Assembly (NCBI GenBank): GCA_964385635.1
Contig: CAYLPU010000019.1
Location: forward strand, 1-61,035
From: CAYLPU01 sp964385635
GTDB taxonomy: Bacteria > Chloroflexota > Anaerolineae > B4-G1
DNA length: 61,035 nucleotides
Direction: 5' to 3'
A model generated the notes under the pieces. The model was not told the DNA's origin and did not search any database. It worked only from the letters and a program-made list of their open reading frames with translations. Positions 50,587 to 60,332 of this stretch are shown here, in pieces. Made by a program: the position numbers and the translations under genes. Numbering within the stretch: position 1 is the stretch's first letter; the number at the start of each line of letters is the position of its first letter.

Positions 50587-50949
50587 TTACCCTCCAAAAC
50601 GCAGTTGATCTCCTATTCCCACCCGCTCCAGCAACGTCGTCGGCCCCTCCAACACGTCCCGCGCTGGCGCACGGGGGACGTAGAGCGGCCGGAAGGGACG
50701 GGCCAGACGGACATCCACCACCCGTCCGTCTCCCCTCAGCCACACCACCGCGATGGGGAAGAAGACAAAAAACATGTGAATGGTCGCATCGGCGCGACTC
50801 TCCCCACGCCCCACCAACAGTAATCCCTCGTCGTCTCCTATCCGTCGCCGGAAGGTCAACCCCCGTAGACGACAGAGGAAATTGGCACAGCGGCGCACAC
50901 ACCCCAACGCCCGCTCATCCCGTGTCTCGTTCCACGCCGCCACCCACAT
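50587..50949 (-). CDS. DUF192 family protein
   Basis: 120 residues. RLRGLTFRRRIGDDEGLLLVGRGESRADATIHMFFVFFPIAVVWLRGDGRVVDVRLARPF is the DUF192 core (HMFFMFFPIDVVFLD-type motif). These small, often exported or membrane-associated proteins have no established function. Here it lacks a signal peptide. It lies 12 bases after the peptidase stop and just before the LysM gene, both on the same strand. Confidence 0.85.
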   Translation of the reverse strand: MWVAAWNETRDERALGCVRRCANFLCRLRGLTFRRRIGDDEGLLLVGRGESRADATIHMFFVFFPIAVVWLRGDGRVVDVRLARPFRPLYVPRAPARDVLEGPTTLLERVGIGDQLRFGG

Positions 50950-50961
50950 CGTCCCAGACCT

Positions 50962-53900
50962 TCAGGACCCCTTGAACACCAGTGGGAAGAAGACCGTGCT
51001 GGGAGATGCATCGAACAACAATCCCTTGTTCGCCCCCATCGCGACGTTACCCGCCTCGTCCACCGCCTGCACGAAGTAACACAGCCAGCGGGATGACGAC
51101 GCTACCTCACCCGTCCATCGGCGGCCCGTGGGGTCGGGGGTCAAGTCCATTGTCTCCCACTCTCCCTGGCCGTCGTTGTAGGTCACCACAACACGGTGAA
51201 GATCAGAGAGGTCAAACGCTATGACTTCGAAGTAAACCTGGTTCTCAGACCGCGATGACTGCGCCCCCATGATCGCCGGCGGCGTGAAGTCGTCGCTTTT
51301 CGAATAGTAGACCCTCAGCCTGGCCTCACTGTACAGACGCTCCACGCCCAACCCGCCGTTGTACTGTCCCGCCACCATCACCAGCCGATCCTCGCCGCCG
51401 AAGCGGTTGACCACGAACGGCTTGGCCGGGAACCAGCCCGCGGCATCGAAGCCAGGCTCCGGCTGAACGACATCAACGATGGGACGAGCGATGAGCGGGT
51501 CGAATCCGCTCTCGACGCCATAACTGCCAGCCACGAGTAACGCTCCGTGTGCAATGAAGCCTGCCGGCCCCGTCATCGGCACCGTAGCTCGGGGTTGGAT
51601 CGGCCGCCCTGGCGCAGCCTGTACCTCACCGCCCACACTGTAGTAACTGCCGCGAGCAGTGTCTCGCCGCGTCAGCGTAGGCTGCACGGTTATGTCTACA
51701 GCCTGCAGGCCCGATACGCCGGTGGACTGCGGCGATGACACACTCGCGCTCACTGCTCCTGCTACCGCCTGAGGTGAGGGCACAGTCACCCGATACATCG
51801 GCAACCCATAGAAAGTGGCCTCGATCATCGCCTTCTCGTGGTAGAGGCTCAGGCCACCGCTGGGCAGGCTGCCGAAATAGCGCTGCTTGGCTCGCATGAA
51901 AGCCTGTCCCGCTGGCACGCCCAGCTCCCGCCCCAGTTCCTGGGCAAACATCCACATCAGCATCTCCGAGGCTTCGATGGCATCATCCATGCCGTAGCCG
52001 TAGCCAGTGTTGCCCACCCAGTAACCGCCCCTGTGCGCCAGCGCCTGGGGGAAGTCGGGAGTCGTCCCCGGTGCCCCGGCCAACACATCCCCGTCGGGCA
52101 CGTTCAGCCCAGCGTGGCAGCCCATTGAGAAGCCGAGAGTTCCAGAGAGACTGCCGGTACCATTGAGGATATCAGTGTTGTCGAGGGTGGCGGAACCATC
52201 CGCCGGGAAGACCTGCCAGTGCGAGAAGTGGGCGTTAACCGAGGCCAGGTGGGGTGCAGCGGTCGGCCAGACGTCCCGCAGGTCACCAGCGTCCCAATTC
52301 TCAGAGATGAGAGTGCTCGTGTCGAGATCCAGCCCGTCGAAAGTGTCCTCGATGGCCTCGGCGCTATCCGTCAGGAAGTCATAGCCGGTGACCAGGGCGG
52401 TGTCCGCGCTGAGGGAGTTGTCGCTCAGGTAACCGTTGATGAGCCCTATGATCTCGGCCGGTGTCTCCACCAGCCGTCCCACAGCCAGGCCCGGCAGCCA
52501 CAGCCCTCGCCCGCGCCAGAAGAGTTCCTCACCTGGCCGCGTGCCGTAGAAGTCATCGGTAAGAATGTAGCCCTGGTTGAAGGCAGCACGGAGCGCCCCC
52601 CACTCTGCCTGCAAAGCGCCCTCGTAGGTTCGCTCATTGGCGATTGTCGTTTGGTCTGGCACGCGGCGGAAGGGAATCTGCTCGTCGCCGCCAACCAGCA
52701 CAACGTAGGAGATAGTGTCGTGGGCCGCCAGCGTGGGGCTGATAACCTGGTTGCGGATGGCGCCGGCCACCTCGTTGGCCCGGCCCACGGTGCAGTAGTA
52801 GGGATCGGAACTCCAGAGAGCGTATGTGTCAGAGACAAGACCGTTGCTGTCCACCGGCACGACCAGTCCGCGCACCGAGGGCTCGTCCGCCAGCCGGCCC
52901 AGCGCGTCCGAGATCGCATTGCCCGCCGCTACGCCGTATGTCTGGTCCAGGCGAGTCTTGTTGTACAGGATGAGCGTGAGCGGTTCGGTGCCAACACTTG
53001 TCCCGGTATAGGTTCCGGTGGGCTGGATGGCGGTATCCTCCGGCGTCCAGCCACACGCACCGGCCTCCGCCAGCGGTTCGGCCTGCACCTGCAGGCGGTA
53101 GGGTTGATCGGAGTACCGCCCGCCCTCAGCGTAGACCAGGATAAAATAAGTGCCTGGCTCGAAGGCAATGGTGCGGGCCACTTCGGTCACCGTCCCATCG
53201 TTGGCCGACGTTGCCGCCCATTGCCCTGTTGCCGCCCATTGCCCCGTCGCTGCCCACTGTCCCGTCGCCGCCCACTGCCCTGTTGCCGCCCATTGCCCCA
53301 CTGCATCCAATTCCCCCTCGGCCCCCACACTGCTGCCATCAGTCAGTTCACCCACCACCTGGCTGTCGGGGACCGGCGGCGCGGTCAGCAGGTCGCCGAA
53401 GACGGCCAGGTCGTAGTCCTCGGGCAGTCGATCCAGCGTGACGGTCAAGAACGATGGCTGTGCAATGTTGACCCGGTACCAGTCCAGATCATCAGAGTGG
53501 CTCAGGTACGAATCGTAGACAGTGCCGACGGTGATGGTGTAGGCATCGCCAGGGAAATCGTTGGGCTCGTACGTGTCCTCCGGCGGCAGGCCCATGACTC
53601 TCTCTTCGACGACGACAGCGATGTTCATGTAGCCGGAGACACGGACCGAGCCCTCGAAAGCGGATCCCAGTTCGGGCATTATCTCCAGATCAAAGCGCAG
53701 GCCCACGTATTGGGAAATCTGGGTCGCGTAATCAAACACCAGTTTGCCTGCTGCGTCGTAGAACTCGACGGTCACATCGTTAGGAGTATCATACTGCGAC
53801 CAGACGGTAAAGGCAGTGAACCTATTGGGATAGCGGACGACGTTGGGCAGGAAAAAATAACCGCTATAGCCCTGAACGCTGCTGTAGCCTGCTGCCGCCA

Positions 53901-55014
53901 TCCCCCAGTCGGAGAGCGCCACCATGCCAGCCTCCCCAGCAGACCCAGTGGAGCGCACCGCCCCATACCACTGTGTTGCTGGCAGAGACACATCGGCCAG
54001 GCTCCGCACGATGTGTGCCTGTGGCAATAGCGTGTAGTCCTCTGTGGCATCCAGCGACCCATCGCCAGCGAAATGGTAGTCCATCCTCCTGGATTGCGCG
54101 ACACCGCTCGGGTTGTACAGCCTGATCGTCGTCGTCGGGGCGCGCTTGACCCAGGGCAGTATCGCCTCGGAGGAGAGTGTCCCTCCCCACGGAGTAAGCG
54201 CCACCGCCTCACCGCTCCCCAGATTCCTATTCAACACGACCGCGGCGATGGGACCGTCAGCAGTAATATGCGCCCATCCGTCAAAACCGTCCGGCAAGTC
54301 ACCTTGAAGAAACACATCGTAAAACCAGGTGTCGTGATCACCCACCGTCCGTTGGGCAGAATCAACCTCCGTTCCATTGTGATCGTAGAACTGGATGTCC
54401 ACCACGCTTGATTGGCGACCATAGTTGAAGACGACGATTTGGGAATTCCATCTCGCCAGCCCCTCCCTGTTCACCAGTGGGGCAATGAACCTCGTTGCGT
54501 CCACCACGGGGGTGCGATATGCCATCATGTCAACGGCAGGATCCGACTCGTTCAGGATTTCGGCGCTGCACGCCAGTGACTGATCCGCCTCGACGACAGC
54601 CGCCCCTGTGAAACTCGCTGCCACCAGTTCTGAGACTGGGTAGACACCTCGCGCGTTTGGGGAGAGTACATCCGTCACCACAACCGTAGGAACTCCAGCG
54701 CTTTCCAGCGAACGGTAGAGGCTGATGGTGACACTCGCCGTGCTCCAGGAAGCGTTCTGGTAATACAACCTGGTGGACCGGCCCGAGAGGTCATCATGGT
54801 GGGCGAAAGGGAAATAGCAGACGGATGAGGCATCACCATAAGGAACCCCCTCATAGGCCGCAATGCCTACAGGGGCGGAATCGGCCTGGGCCGACGGCGC
54901 CGAACCATCAACGGCCAAAGCCATTGGATTCTTCCATCGCAAGGCCGTCATCGAAAGGACCACCAACAACAGTCCGATACCGAAAGTCAGTATCAGCGTC
55001 AACCAGCGCCTCAT
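50962..55014 (-). CDS. Large exported C25 (gingipain-like) caspase-fold cysteine peptidase
   Basis: 1350 residues from ATG 55014 (GGGGAGG six bases upstream). Signal peptide or anchor about 5-27. A long beta-rich adhesive region (about 40-480) precedes a PPC domain (TYEPNDFPGDAYTITVG, near 487) and a GQWAAT repeat tract (about 572-601). The peptidase core follows: a TLILYN start near 680, VVLVGGDEQIPFRRVPD near 760, catalytic His in NAHFSHWQ near 932, catalytic Cys in GFSMGCHAG near 965. C-terminal Ig-like domains end SPSTVFFPLVFKGS. Gingipain relatives cleave after Arg or Lys outside the cell; specificity here is unknown. Confidence 0.82.
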   Translation of the reverse strand: MRRWLTLILTFGIGLLLVVLSMTALRWKNPMALAVDGSAPSAQADSAPVGIAAYEGVPYGDASSVCYFPFAHHDDLSGRSTRLYYQNASWSTASVTISLYRSLESAGVPTVVVTDVLSPNARGVYPVSELVAASFTGAAVVEADQSLACSAEILNESDPAVDMMAYRTPVVDATRFIAPLVNREGLARWNSQIVVFNYGRQSSVVDIQFYDHNGTEVDSAQRTVGDHDTWFYDVFLQGDLPDGFDGWAHITADGPIAAVVLNRNLGSGEAVALTPWGGTLSSEAILPWVKRAPTTTIRLYNPSGVAQSRRMDYHFAGDGSLDATEDYTLLPQAHIVRSLADVSLPATQWYGAVRSTGSAGEAGMVALSDWGMAAAGYSSVQGYSGYFFLPNVVRYPNRFTAFTVWSQYDTPNDVTVEFYDAAGKLVFDYATQISQYVGLRFDLEIMPELGSAFEGSVRVSGYMNIAVVVEERVMGLPPEDTYEPNDFPGDAYTITVGTVYDSYLSHSDDLDWYRVNIAQPSFLTVTLDRLPEDYDLAVFGDLLTAPPVPDSQVVGELTDGSSVGAEGELDAVGQWAATGQWAATGQWAATGQWAATGQWAATSANDGTVTEVARTIAFEPGTYFILVYAEGGRYSDQPYRLQVQAEPLAEAGACGWTPEDTAIQPTGTYTGTSVGTEPLTLILYNKTRLDQTYGVAAGNAISDALGRLADEPSVRGLVVPVDSNGLVSDTYALWSSDPYYCTVGRANEVAGAIRNQVISPTLAAHDTISYVVLVGGDEQIPFRRVPDQTTIANERTYEGALQAEWGALRAAFNQGYILTDDFYGTRPGEELFWRGRGLWLPGLAVGRLVETPAEIIGLINGYLSDNSLSADTALVTGYDFLTDSAEAIEDTFDGLDLDTSTLISENWDAGDLRDVWPTAAPHLASVNAHFSHWQVFPADGSATLDNTDILNGTGSLSGTLGFSMGCHAGLNVPDGDVLAGAPGTTPDFPQALAHRGGYWVGNTGYGYGMDDAIEASEMLMWMFAQELGRELGVPAGQAFMRAKQRYFGSLPSGGLSLYHEKAMIEATFYGLPMYRVTVPSPQAVAGAVSASVSSPQSTGVSGLQAVDITVQPTLTRRDTARGSYYSVGGEVQAAPGRPIQPRATVPMTGPAGFIAHGALLVAGSYGVESGFDPLIARPIVDVVQPEPGFDAAGWFPAKPFVVNRFGGEDRLVMVAGQYNGGLGVERLYSEARLRVYYSKSDDFTPPAIMGAQSSRSENQVYFEVIAFDLSDLHRVVVTYNDGQGEWETMDLTPDPTGRRWTGEVASSSRWLCYFVQAVDEAGNVAMGANKGLLFDASPSTVFFPLVFKGS
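53210..53299 (-). repeat. Five 18-base tandem repeats in the C25 gene
   Basis: Units on the plus strand vary around GTTGCCGCCCATTGCCCT and encode GQWAAT five times on the minus strand. Third and fourth units carry several silent changes, so the repeat is maintained at protein level and not just recently copied. Confidence 0.85.
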
Positions 55015-55049
55015 TTGCAACCTCCCCTCCCGCCCCGTGTATCCAATCG

Positions 55050-58000
55050 CTAATCTCTAATCTCCAACAACCGATCCGCTTCCTCCAAATCCAACCGCGC
55101 GCCCAGTTCTTTGAAAACCTGCGCGGCCTGCTGGGCCAGTTCTCTCCCTCTCTCCTCATTGCCCCGCTGCATCCGTAGCCGCGCCAATTCCAGGTGGATC
55201 AGCGCAACCTCGTGACGTTTGTGTACTTCCTGTGCAATCTCCAACGCCTGCGCCAGCGATTCCTCGGCCTGATCTAACTCCCCACGCTCCCGGTGTACAC
55301 ACCCCAGCACACGCCAGGTCATCCCCTCATCCAACCGCATGTCGTGCGTCTGAGCGTATTCCAGCGAATGCTCCGCATGGGCTAGCGCCTCATCCTGTCG
55401 CCCCTGCCCTAGCGCCACTTCGGCTCGGTGACGGAAAAGCTCAGCCAGATGTTCCTCAGATCCAATCGCCTCAAACATACTCAGGCTACGTTCCAAGTGC
55501 TCCGTCGCCTCTCTCCACCGTCCTGCTCTTGCACAGACCTCCCCCAGATTGTTGTGCACAAACGCTACGCCAAACGTCATGCCCAGTCGCTCGACAATTT
55601 CCAGCGCTACGCTATACTGCTCACGTGCAGCGTCCGCTTTTCCCTGGACGAAATAGACCCCACCCAGGTTCGATGCAGCACGAGCCTGCCCCTCAGCATA
55701 GCCAATCCGTTCCGAGATGTTCATCACGGCAGTATGATGACGCGCTGCCAAATCCCAAGCATCCTGATAGTAGTAAGCCATAGCCAGATTGGTGTGCGCC
55801 TGTGCCTGCCCAAACAGATCCCCCAGTTCCTGATACAGCGACAGGCTCTGCCGGCACCGGGCAATCGCTCCGTCCAGGTCTCCAAGGCGAACCAGAATCC
55901 CACCCATCAGATAGTGACCCCGGGCAAGCACCTCTTGTCCGACTCGACCACCAATCTGCGCAGCAATCTCCAGGCCACGCACACACCAATCTCTGGCCCG
56001 GTCATACTCCGCCTGCCGAAAGAATACACCGTCACCCCTGAGGTAAAGTCGAGCCCCTTCAATCAGACGCTCGATGCCAGGCAGGCCCAGGCCCCGGTCC
56101 AACCACTCCAGAGCCGCTGCGTACTCCCCATTGGCCTCGTGGGCTGTCGCCATCTTGCGATATAGCTCCGCCAGCCGGCGGTCTCGCTCCGCCGACGACG
56201 ATAGCGCCCCAACCAGAGCCCGCCCCGCCTCCAGGCTGTCCAGCGCCTCGTCGTAGCGCCCCACGATGGTCAGCACCTCACCCGCCGCCTCGTGAGCCTC
56301 CAGCCGTTCCTCCTCGCACAGTTCATCCAGTTCTGTCGCTGCCTGTAGTGCCCGCCGGAAGTGGGCGATGGCGACCTCATTGGCATACTCCTGCTGCGCT
56401 TTCCGTCCCGCCGCCAAGAGGTAGGTCAGCGCCTTGCGCCAGGCCCGTCCCTGGAAGAAATGGTGGGCCAGGAAGCCTGGACGTTCACTCAAGACATCCC
56501 CTCCCTGTGCCTCAATAAACGCTCCCACGCGGCGGTGCAACTCGCGCCGCCGCGCATAAGAGAGGCTCTCGTAGGCCACGTCCTGCGTCAGCGCGTGCTT
56601 GAACATGTAGACCGGCTCCGGCCCAGGCAGTTCTACCAGCACCAGACCCAGCGTACCCAGCCGGTCCAGCCGTTGCTGCAGCGTACCATCGAGATCGTCG
56701 TAGGGATAGACACCGCCCAGCACACCCATGCCGAAGACCCGCCCGATTACCGAAGCCACCTGGAGCACCCGCCGCTCGGTCTCCCCCAGACGGTCTATGC
56801 GGCTCTGGATGACGCCGTGGATCGTGTCGGGCACGCCGGCCTGATCCGGATCGGCGACCAATCTCCAACGTCCATCATCCCGTTTCAGGACCTCGGCATC
56901 TATCAACGCCCGTACCACCTCTTCGGTGAAGAATGGGTTGCCCTGTGCCTTGCGCAGCAGCAACTCAATCAGCCGACCCGGCACGTCCTCTATGTCCAGG
57001 AGATCGGCGACCAGCCCCTGGACGGCAGTCCTGGGCAACTCTTGCAGCACAATCTCGGCTGCGTGACCAAACTTCTGCCAACGCCCGTCCAGCCACTCCC
57101 TCGGCCGCTGAACGACCAACAACACCACGGGACAGGAGACAACGTTGCGCGCCACGTAGTCCAGCAGTTCCAGCGAGGTGGGGTCGGTCCAGTGGACGTC
57201 TTCGAGCACCAGCAGAAGCGGTTGTGTTCGAGCGTGACCATGGATCAATTCGAGTACGATGTCGAACAGCCGTTGCTGTCGCAGCCGGGAATCCAGCGAG
57301 ACTGTCAGTTCCGTCTCCTCCAACCCCAATCCCAGCAATTCGGCGACCAACGGCTCCCACCCAGCCATCCCGGCCGCCTCCAACCCACGCACCAACTGCT
57401 GCAATTGCACTGACCGTTCCACCGCAGAGATCCCCAGCAATGCGCACACCACATCGGTCCACAGCAGGTAGGGGATGTCGGTCCCGTAGGAGAGACAGGC
57501 TCCGGCGAGCACACGCATCTCACGCTGCTGTGCTCGCTGCGCAATCTCCTGAACCAGCCGGGTCTTACCCATCCCGGCCTCGCCGCGCACCACCAGTACA
57601 ATCCCTGTGCCTTGAATCAGCCTGTCAAGCAACCTCTGTGCCGTGTCCAGTTCAGCCTGGCGGCCCACGAGGCAGCCCTCGGCCACTCCTAGCAGTGGAG
57701 GCAACCGCGTCAACCCGGTCACCTGCGCGTGAGACACCGGCTCACGCTTCCCTTTCACCCGGATAGCCGGTCGGGGACGCAGCTCGAACCGCTCGCTCAG
57801 GCAGCGAACCGTGGAGTCGGCGACCAGAATCTCCCCCTCGGCAGCCGCTGCCATCAGGCGGGAGGCCAGATTGACCACGTCCCCCATCACGGTATACTCC
57901 CGTCGCTCTGCCGAACCGATGCTTCCAGCGAAGACAAAGCCGGTGGTGATACCGATCGCTTGCCGAAGGAGAGGAAACCGCAAACCACACGTGCGGCCAA

Positions 58001-59225
58001 CCAGAGTCTCCACCTCGCGGTTGACATCCTCCAGCACTTCTTGCATCTCCAACCCTGCCAGCACCGCCCTCTCAGGGTCATCAGAGTGGCTCTTGGGCGC
58101 GCCGAAGGTGATGAAGAGATGCGATCCAGTTGGGCCAGCCCCGACCTTATGCAGGACCCCCTCATACCGCTCGACCACCCCACGCATCGCCAGGAAGTGA
58201 CGGTTGATGACATCGGTGAGCAAGCCTTCTCGCTCGGGTCCCAGCGCCTCAACCAGGTCGTTCGTCCCCCGTAAATCGGCGAAGAGGGTGGTCACCCACC
58301 GGTGATCGCTCTCAATGCTGATCTCTTCAGGCGAGGAAACCAGTTTTTTCAGCAGACCAGGGGACAGATAGGGGGCGAAGGCGTCCAACCGTGTCAGCAG
58401 CCAGCGCAGCGTTGCACCAGGCGAACCGTCCGGTGGCGACAGATCCAGATGTAGGGACTCAACCGCGCTGGCGTGAGGTCCAGCCTGGCGTAACTCAAAG
58501 AACCATTCCGTCTGGCCAGGAGCAACAACGGCAGCGCCACCCGCCAATTCGCGCGTAGCGCGATCCACGAAAACCTGTCCCGCCTGAGCCAACTGTTCGG
58601 CCCGGCCCATCGTCGCCAGCGCCGGCCCCACCACAGCGTACTCAGCGTTGTCGGGCGTGCCCAGACTGGCCGCGAAGACCCATCCACTGCCCAGTCCGAC
58701 TGACATCTGGAGCGCGAAGCATCCCAGCGAGGTCTCCACGCGGGCGAATCGCTCCTGCACTATCTGCTGCATCTCCCAGGCGGCACGACAGGCACGAACA
58801 GCGTGATCTGTCCCCTCGTAGAAACTCAATGCGGCATCGCCCGCAAACTTCAGCAGGTCGCCGCCGTACCGCGCGGCGATGGTGTTCACTGTATCGAGGA
58901 AGCGGTTGACGATGAAAGTGACTTCTTCAGCCCCTTCGCGGCCACGGTCCTGAGAGAAACGTTCCGTCAACGTACTGAAGCCGGAAACGTCAGCAAACAG
59001 CGCCGTGCCGTAGCGAAACTCGCCCCTTCCAACCCGTACCTCCCGATCACCAGCCAGGACAGCCCTCGGGAGATAGGTAGCCACAATCGTCAGCAACGCT
59101 TGCAGGTGAGAGATGCACTTCGCCAGAGCCTCCGGCGCGAGACCCGGCCCGACCCACTCCTGCCAATCGGGCGGTATGTAGCGCTGCAAGCGCTCCAGTT
59201 CGCTGGAAGTCAATCGGTGAGGCAC
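55050..59225 (-). CDS. Double class III nucleotidyl cyclase / AAA-type ATPase / TPR protein
   Basis: 1391 residues; GTG at 59225 is six bases from AGGAG. First cyclase domain about 70-230: TALFADVSGFSTL and GGDLLKFAGDAAL give both metal Asp, but no VNLASR motif. Second about 310-500: TTLFADLRGTND, LHKVGAGPTGS (second Asp replaced by Ala), and EYTVMGDVVNLASRL intact. Then an NTPase with Walker A GEAGMGKTRLV near 550 and winged-helix region, and about ten TPR units to the end. This layout is used for cytoplasmic signal-responsive cyclases or STAND-like regulators. The two cyclase halves look complementary. It starts 13 bases after the HD gene. Confidence 0.9.
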   Translation of the reverse strand: MPHRLTSSELERLQRYIPPDWQEWVGPGLAPEALAKCISHLQALLTIVATYLPRAVLAGDREVRVGRGEFRYGTALFADVSGFSTLTERFSQDRGREGAEEVTFIVNRFLDTVNTIAARYGGDLLKFAGDAALSFYEGTDHAVRACRAAWEMQQIVQERFARVETSLGCFALQMSVGLGSGWVFAASLGTPDNAEYAVVGPALATMGRAEQLAQAGQVFVDRATRELAGGAAVVAPGQTEWFFELRQAGPHASAVESLHLDLSPPDGSPGATLRWLLTRLDAFAPYLSPGLLKKLVSSPEEISIESDHRWVTTLFADLRGTNDLVEALGPEREGLLTDVINRHFLAMRGVVERYEGVLHKVGAGPTGSHLFITFGAPKSHSDDPERAVLAGLEMQEVLEDVNREVETLVGRTCGLRFPLLRQAIGITTGFVFAGSIGSAERREYTVMGDVVNLASRLMAAAAEGEILVADSTVRCLSERFELRPRPAIRVKGKREPVSHAQVTGLTRLPPLLGVAEGCLVGRQAELDTAQRLLDRLIQGTGIVLVVRGEAGMGKTRLVQEIAQRAQQREMRVLAGACLSYGTDIPYLLWTDVVCALLGISAVERSVQLQQLVRGLEAAGMAGWEPLVAELLGLGLEETELTVSLDSRLRQQRLFDIVLELIHGHARTQPLLLVLEDVHWTDPTSLELLDYVARNVVSCPVVLLVVQRPREWLDGRWQKFGHAAEIVLQELPRTAVQGLVADLLDIEDVPGRLIELLLRKAQGNPFFTEEVVRALIDAEVLKRDDGRWRLVADPDQAGVPDTIHGVIQSRIDRLGETERRVLQVASVIGRVFGMGVLGGVYPYDDLDGTLQQRLDRLGTLGLVLVELPGPEPVYMFKHALTQDVAYESLSYARRRELHRRVGAFIEAQGGDVLSERPGFLAHHFFQGRAWRKALTYLLAAGRKAQQEYANEVAIAHFRRALQAATELDELCEEERLEAHEAAGEVLTIVGRYDEALDSLEAGRALVGALSSSAERDRRLAELYRKMATAHEANGEYAAALEWLDRGLGLPGIERLIEGARLYLRGDGVFFRQAEYDRARDWCVRGLEIAAQIGGRVGQEVLARGHYLMGGILVRLGDLDGAIARCRQSLSLYQELGDLFGQAQAHTNLAMAYYYQDAWDLAARHHTAVMNISERIGYAEGQARAASNLGGVYFVQGKADAAREQYSVALEIVERLGMTFGVAFVHNNLGEVCARAGRWREATEHLERSLSMFEAIGSEEHLAELFRHRAEVALGQGRQDEALAHAEHSLEYAQTHDMRLDEGMTWRVLGCVHRERGELDQAEESLAQALEIAQEVHKRHEVALIHLELARLRMQRGNEERGRELAQQAAQVFKELGARLDLEEADRLLEIRD

Positions 59226-59241
59226 CAAGAACTCCTACAGA

Positions 59242-59805
59242 CTACGCGGGTCGCTCGCGCAGCGTCAGCAACTCCTCGTACAATGCCCGTGTGGTGGCGA
59301 ACTCAAAAGACGGGGCCTCTGACCCGGCCCAGAACTCCGCCAGCCAGCGATTGCCCGTCGTCTGCTCGTAGACGTGAGCCTGGATGAGCATGTCGAGTCG
59401 GTCAGCATCGCGGACAAGCCGTCCCTCGGCACTCGTTCCGTTCTCAAACTCCTGCCACCAGACAAGCCACTGTTCGGCGCAGGGCAGGCAACGCAACAAC
59501 TCGATCAGAACCCGCTCCTCCGCCTTCGGCTTGGCCCCGGAGGGAAAATAGGCCACTGCAGGCGTAGGAAGATCGCCGACCACGCTCTCCGGCAGATCGT
59601 GAAGCAGCGCGATGGTCAGTAACTTCGCCTTGTCCAGGGGCTGATCCACTAACTCGGCCAGGGTCAGGGAGATGAAGGCCACGCTGAAACTGTGATCGGC
59701 CACGCTCTCGGCGTTGGTCACACCTCGCATCACCCAGCCGGTGCGCGGTATGCACTTCAACCGGTGAGCATTGAGAAACAGCCGCAATGCAGCGCTGACA
59801 TCCAT
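59242..59805 (-). CDS. HD-domain hydrolase, YfbR/5'-nucleotidase-like
   Basis: 187 residues from ATG 59805. VTNAESVADHSFSVAFISLTLAE (His, about 36) then ALLHDLPESVVGDLPTP near 70 and DADRLDMLIQAHVY near 137 form the HD metal site of the YfbR/HDDC2 group, which dephosphorylates deoxynucleoside 5'-monophosphates. Helical throughout, no membrane segment. It lies between the adenosine-specific kinase and the cyclase, spacings 41 and 16 bases, consistent with a transcription unit linked to nucleotide turnover. Confidence 0.87.
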   Translation of the reverse strand: MDVSAALRLFLNAHRLKCIPRTGWVMRGVTNAESVADHSFSVAFISLTLAELVDQPLDKAKLLTIALLHDLPESVVGDLPTPAVAYFPSGAKPKAEERVLIELLRCLPCAEQWLVWWQEFENGTSAEGRLVRDADRLDMLIQAHVYEQTTGNRWLAEFWAGSEAPSFEFATTRALYEELLTLRERPA

Positions 59806-59846
59806 CGGCCTGTCCAACCCAGGTGAGGACGCAAGAGGTCTTCCCT

Positions 59847-60332
59847 CTACAGTTTATAGCCGATCATGCGGAGGAAGTCCTTGCGCTGAGTGACATCCTC
59901 TTCCGTCTCAATACCCTTTATCTTGATGCCATCCACCACACCGAGGATACCCCGCCCTTGCTCCGTCTCAACGATGATGACCTCGACAGGGTTGGCTGTG
60001 GCGCAGAAGACGTGGCATACTTCGGGCACCATCTTGATCGCGTTCAACACATTGATAGGGTAGAACCCCTCGCCCAGGAAGATGATGAAACTGTGCCCCG
60101 CGCTCAGCGCCAGCGCGTTCCGCTTCGCCAGTTCGACTAATTCTTCGTCAGTGCCACCAGCACGCACTAACGCCGGACCTGAAGATTCGCAGAAGGCCAG
60201 CCCAAACTTGATGCCTGGCACAACACCCACCAGCGCCTCGTGCAGGTCCTCCACCGTTTTGATGAAGTGCGATTGGCCCAGAATGAGATTCGCGGCTTCC
60301 GGCTTCTCAATCTGCACTACTGTGAGTTCCAC
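59847..60332 (-). CDS. Adenosine-specific kinase family protein
   Basis: 161 residues from GTG 60332, which has GGGAGGTGG just upstream. VQIEKPEAANLILGQSHFIKTVEDLHEAL, FGLAFCESSGPALVRAGGTDEELVELAKRNALALSAGHSFIIFLGEGFYPINVLNAIKMVPEVCHVFCATANPVEVI is the PF04008 signature, conserved widely and named adenosine-specific kinase after a structure with adenosine. Cytosolic. Biochemical role poorly known. First of the run toward the cyclase gene; a 60-codon frame with a good site overlaps its start. Confidence 0.92.
   Translation of the reverse strand: MELTVVQIEKPEAANLILGQSHFIKTVEDLHEALVGVVPGIKFGLAFCESSGPALVRAGGTDEELVELAKRNALALSAGHSFIIFLGEGFYPINVLNAIKMVPEVCHVFCATANPVEVIIVETEQGRGILGVVDGIKIKGIETEEDVTQRKDFLRMIGYKL

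Noticed and set aside
52219..54030. 603-codon plus-strand open frame
   Set aside because: Antisense to the C25 peptidase, whose catalytic motifs are clear. Composition is that of a shadow frame.
56361..57413. 350-codon plus-strand open frame
   Set aside because: Antisense to the AAA region of the cyclase protein; no domain and no ribosome site.
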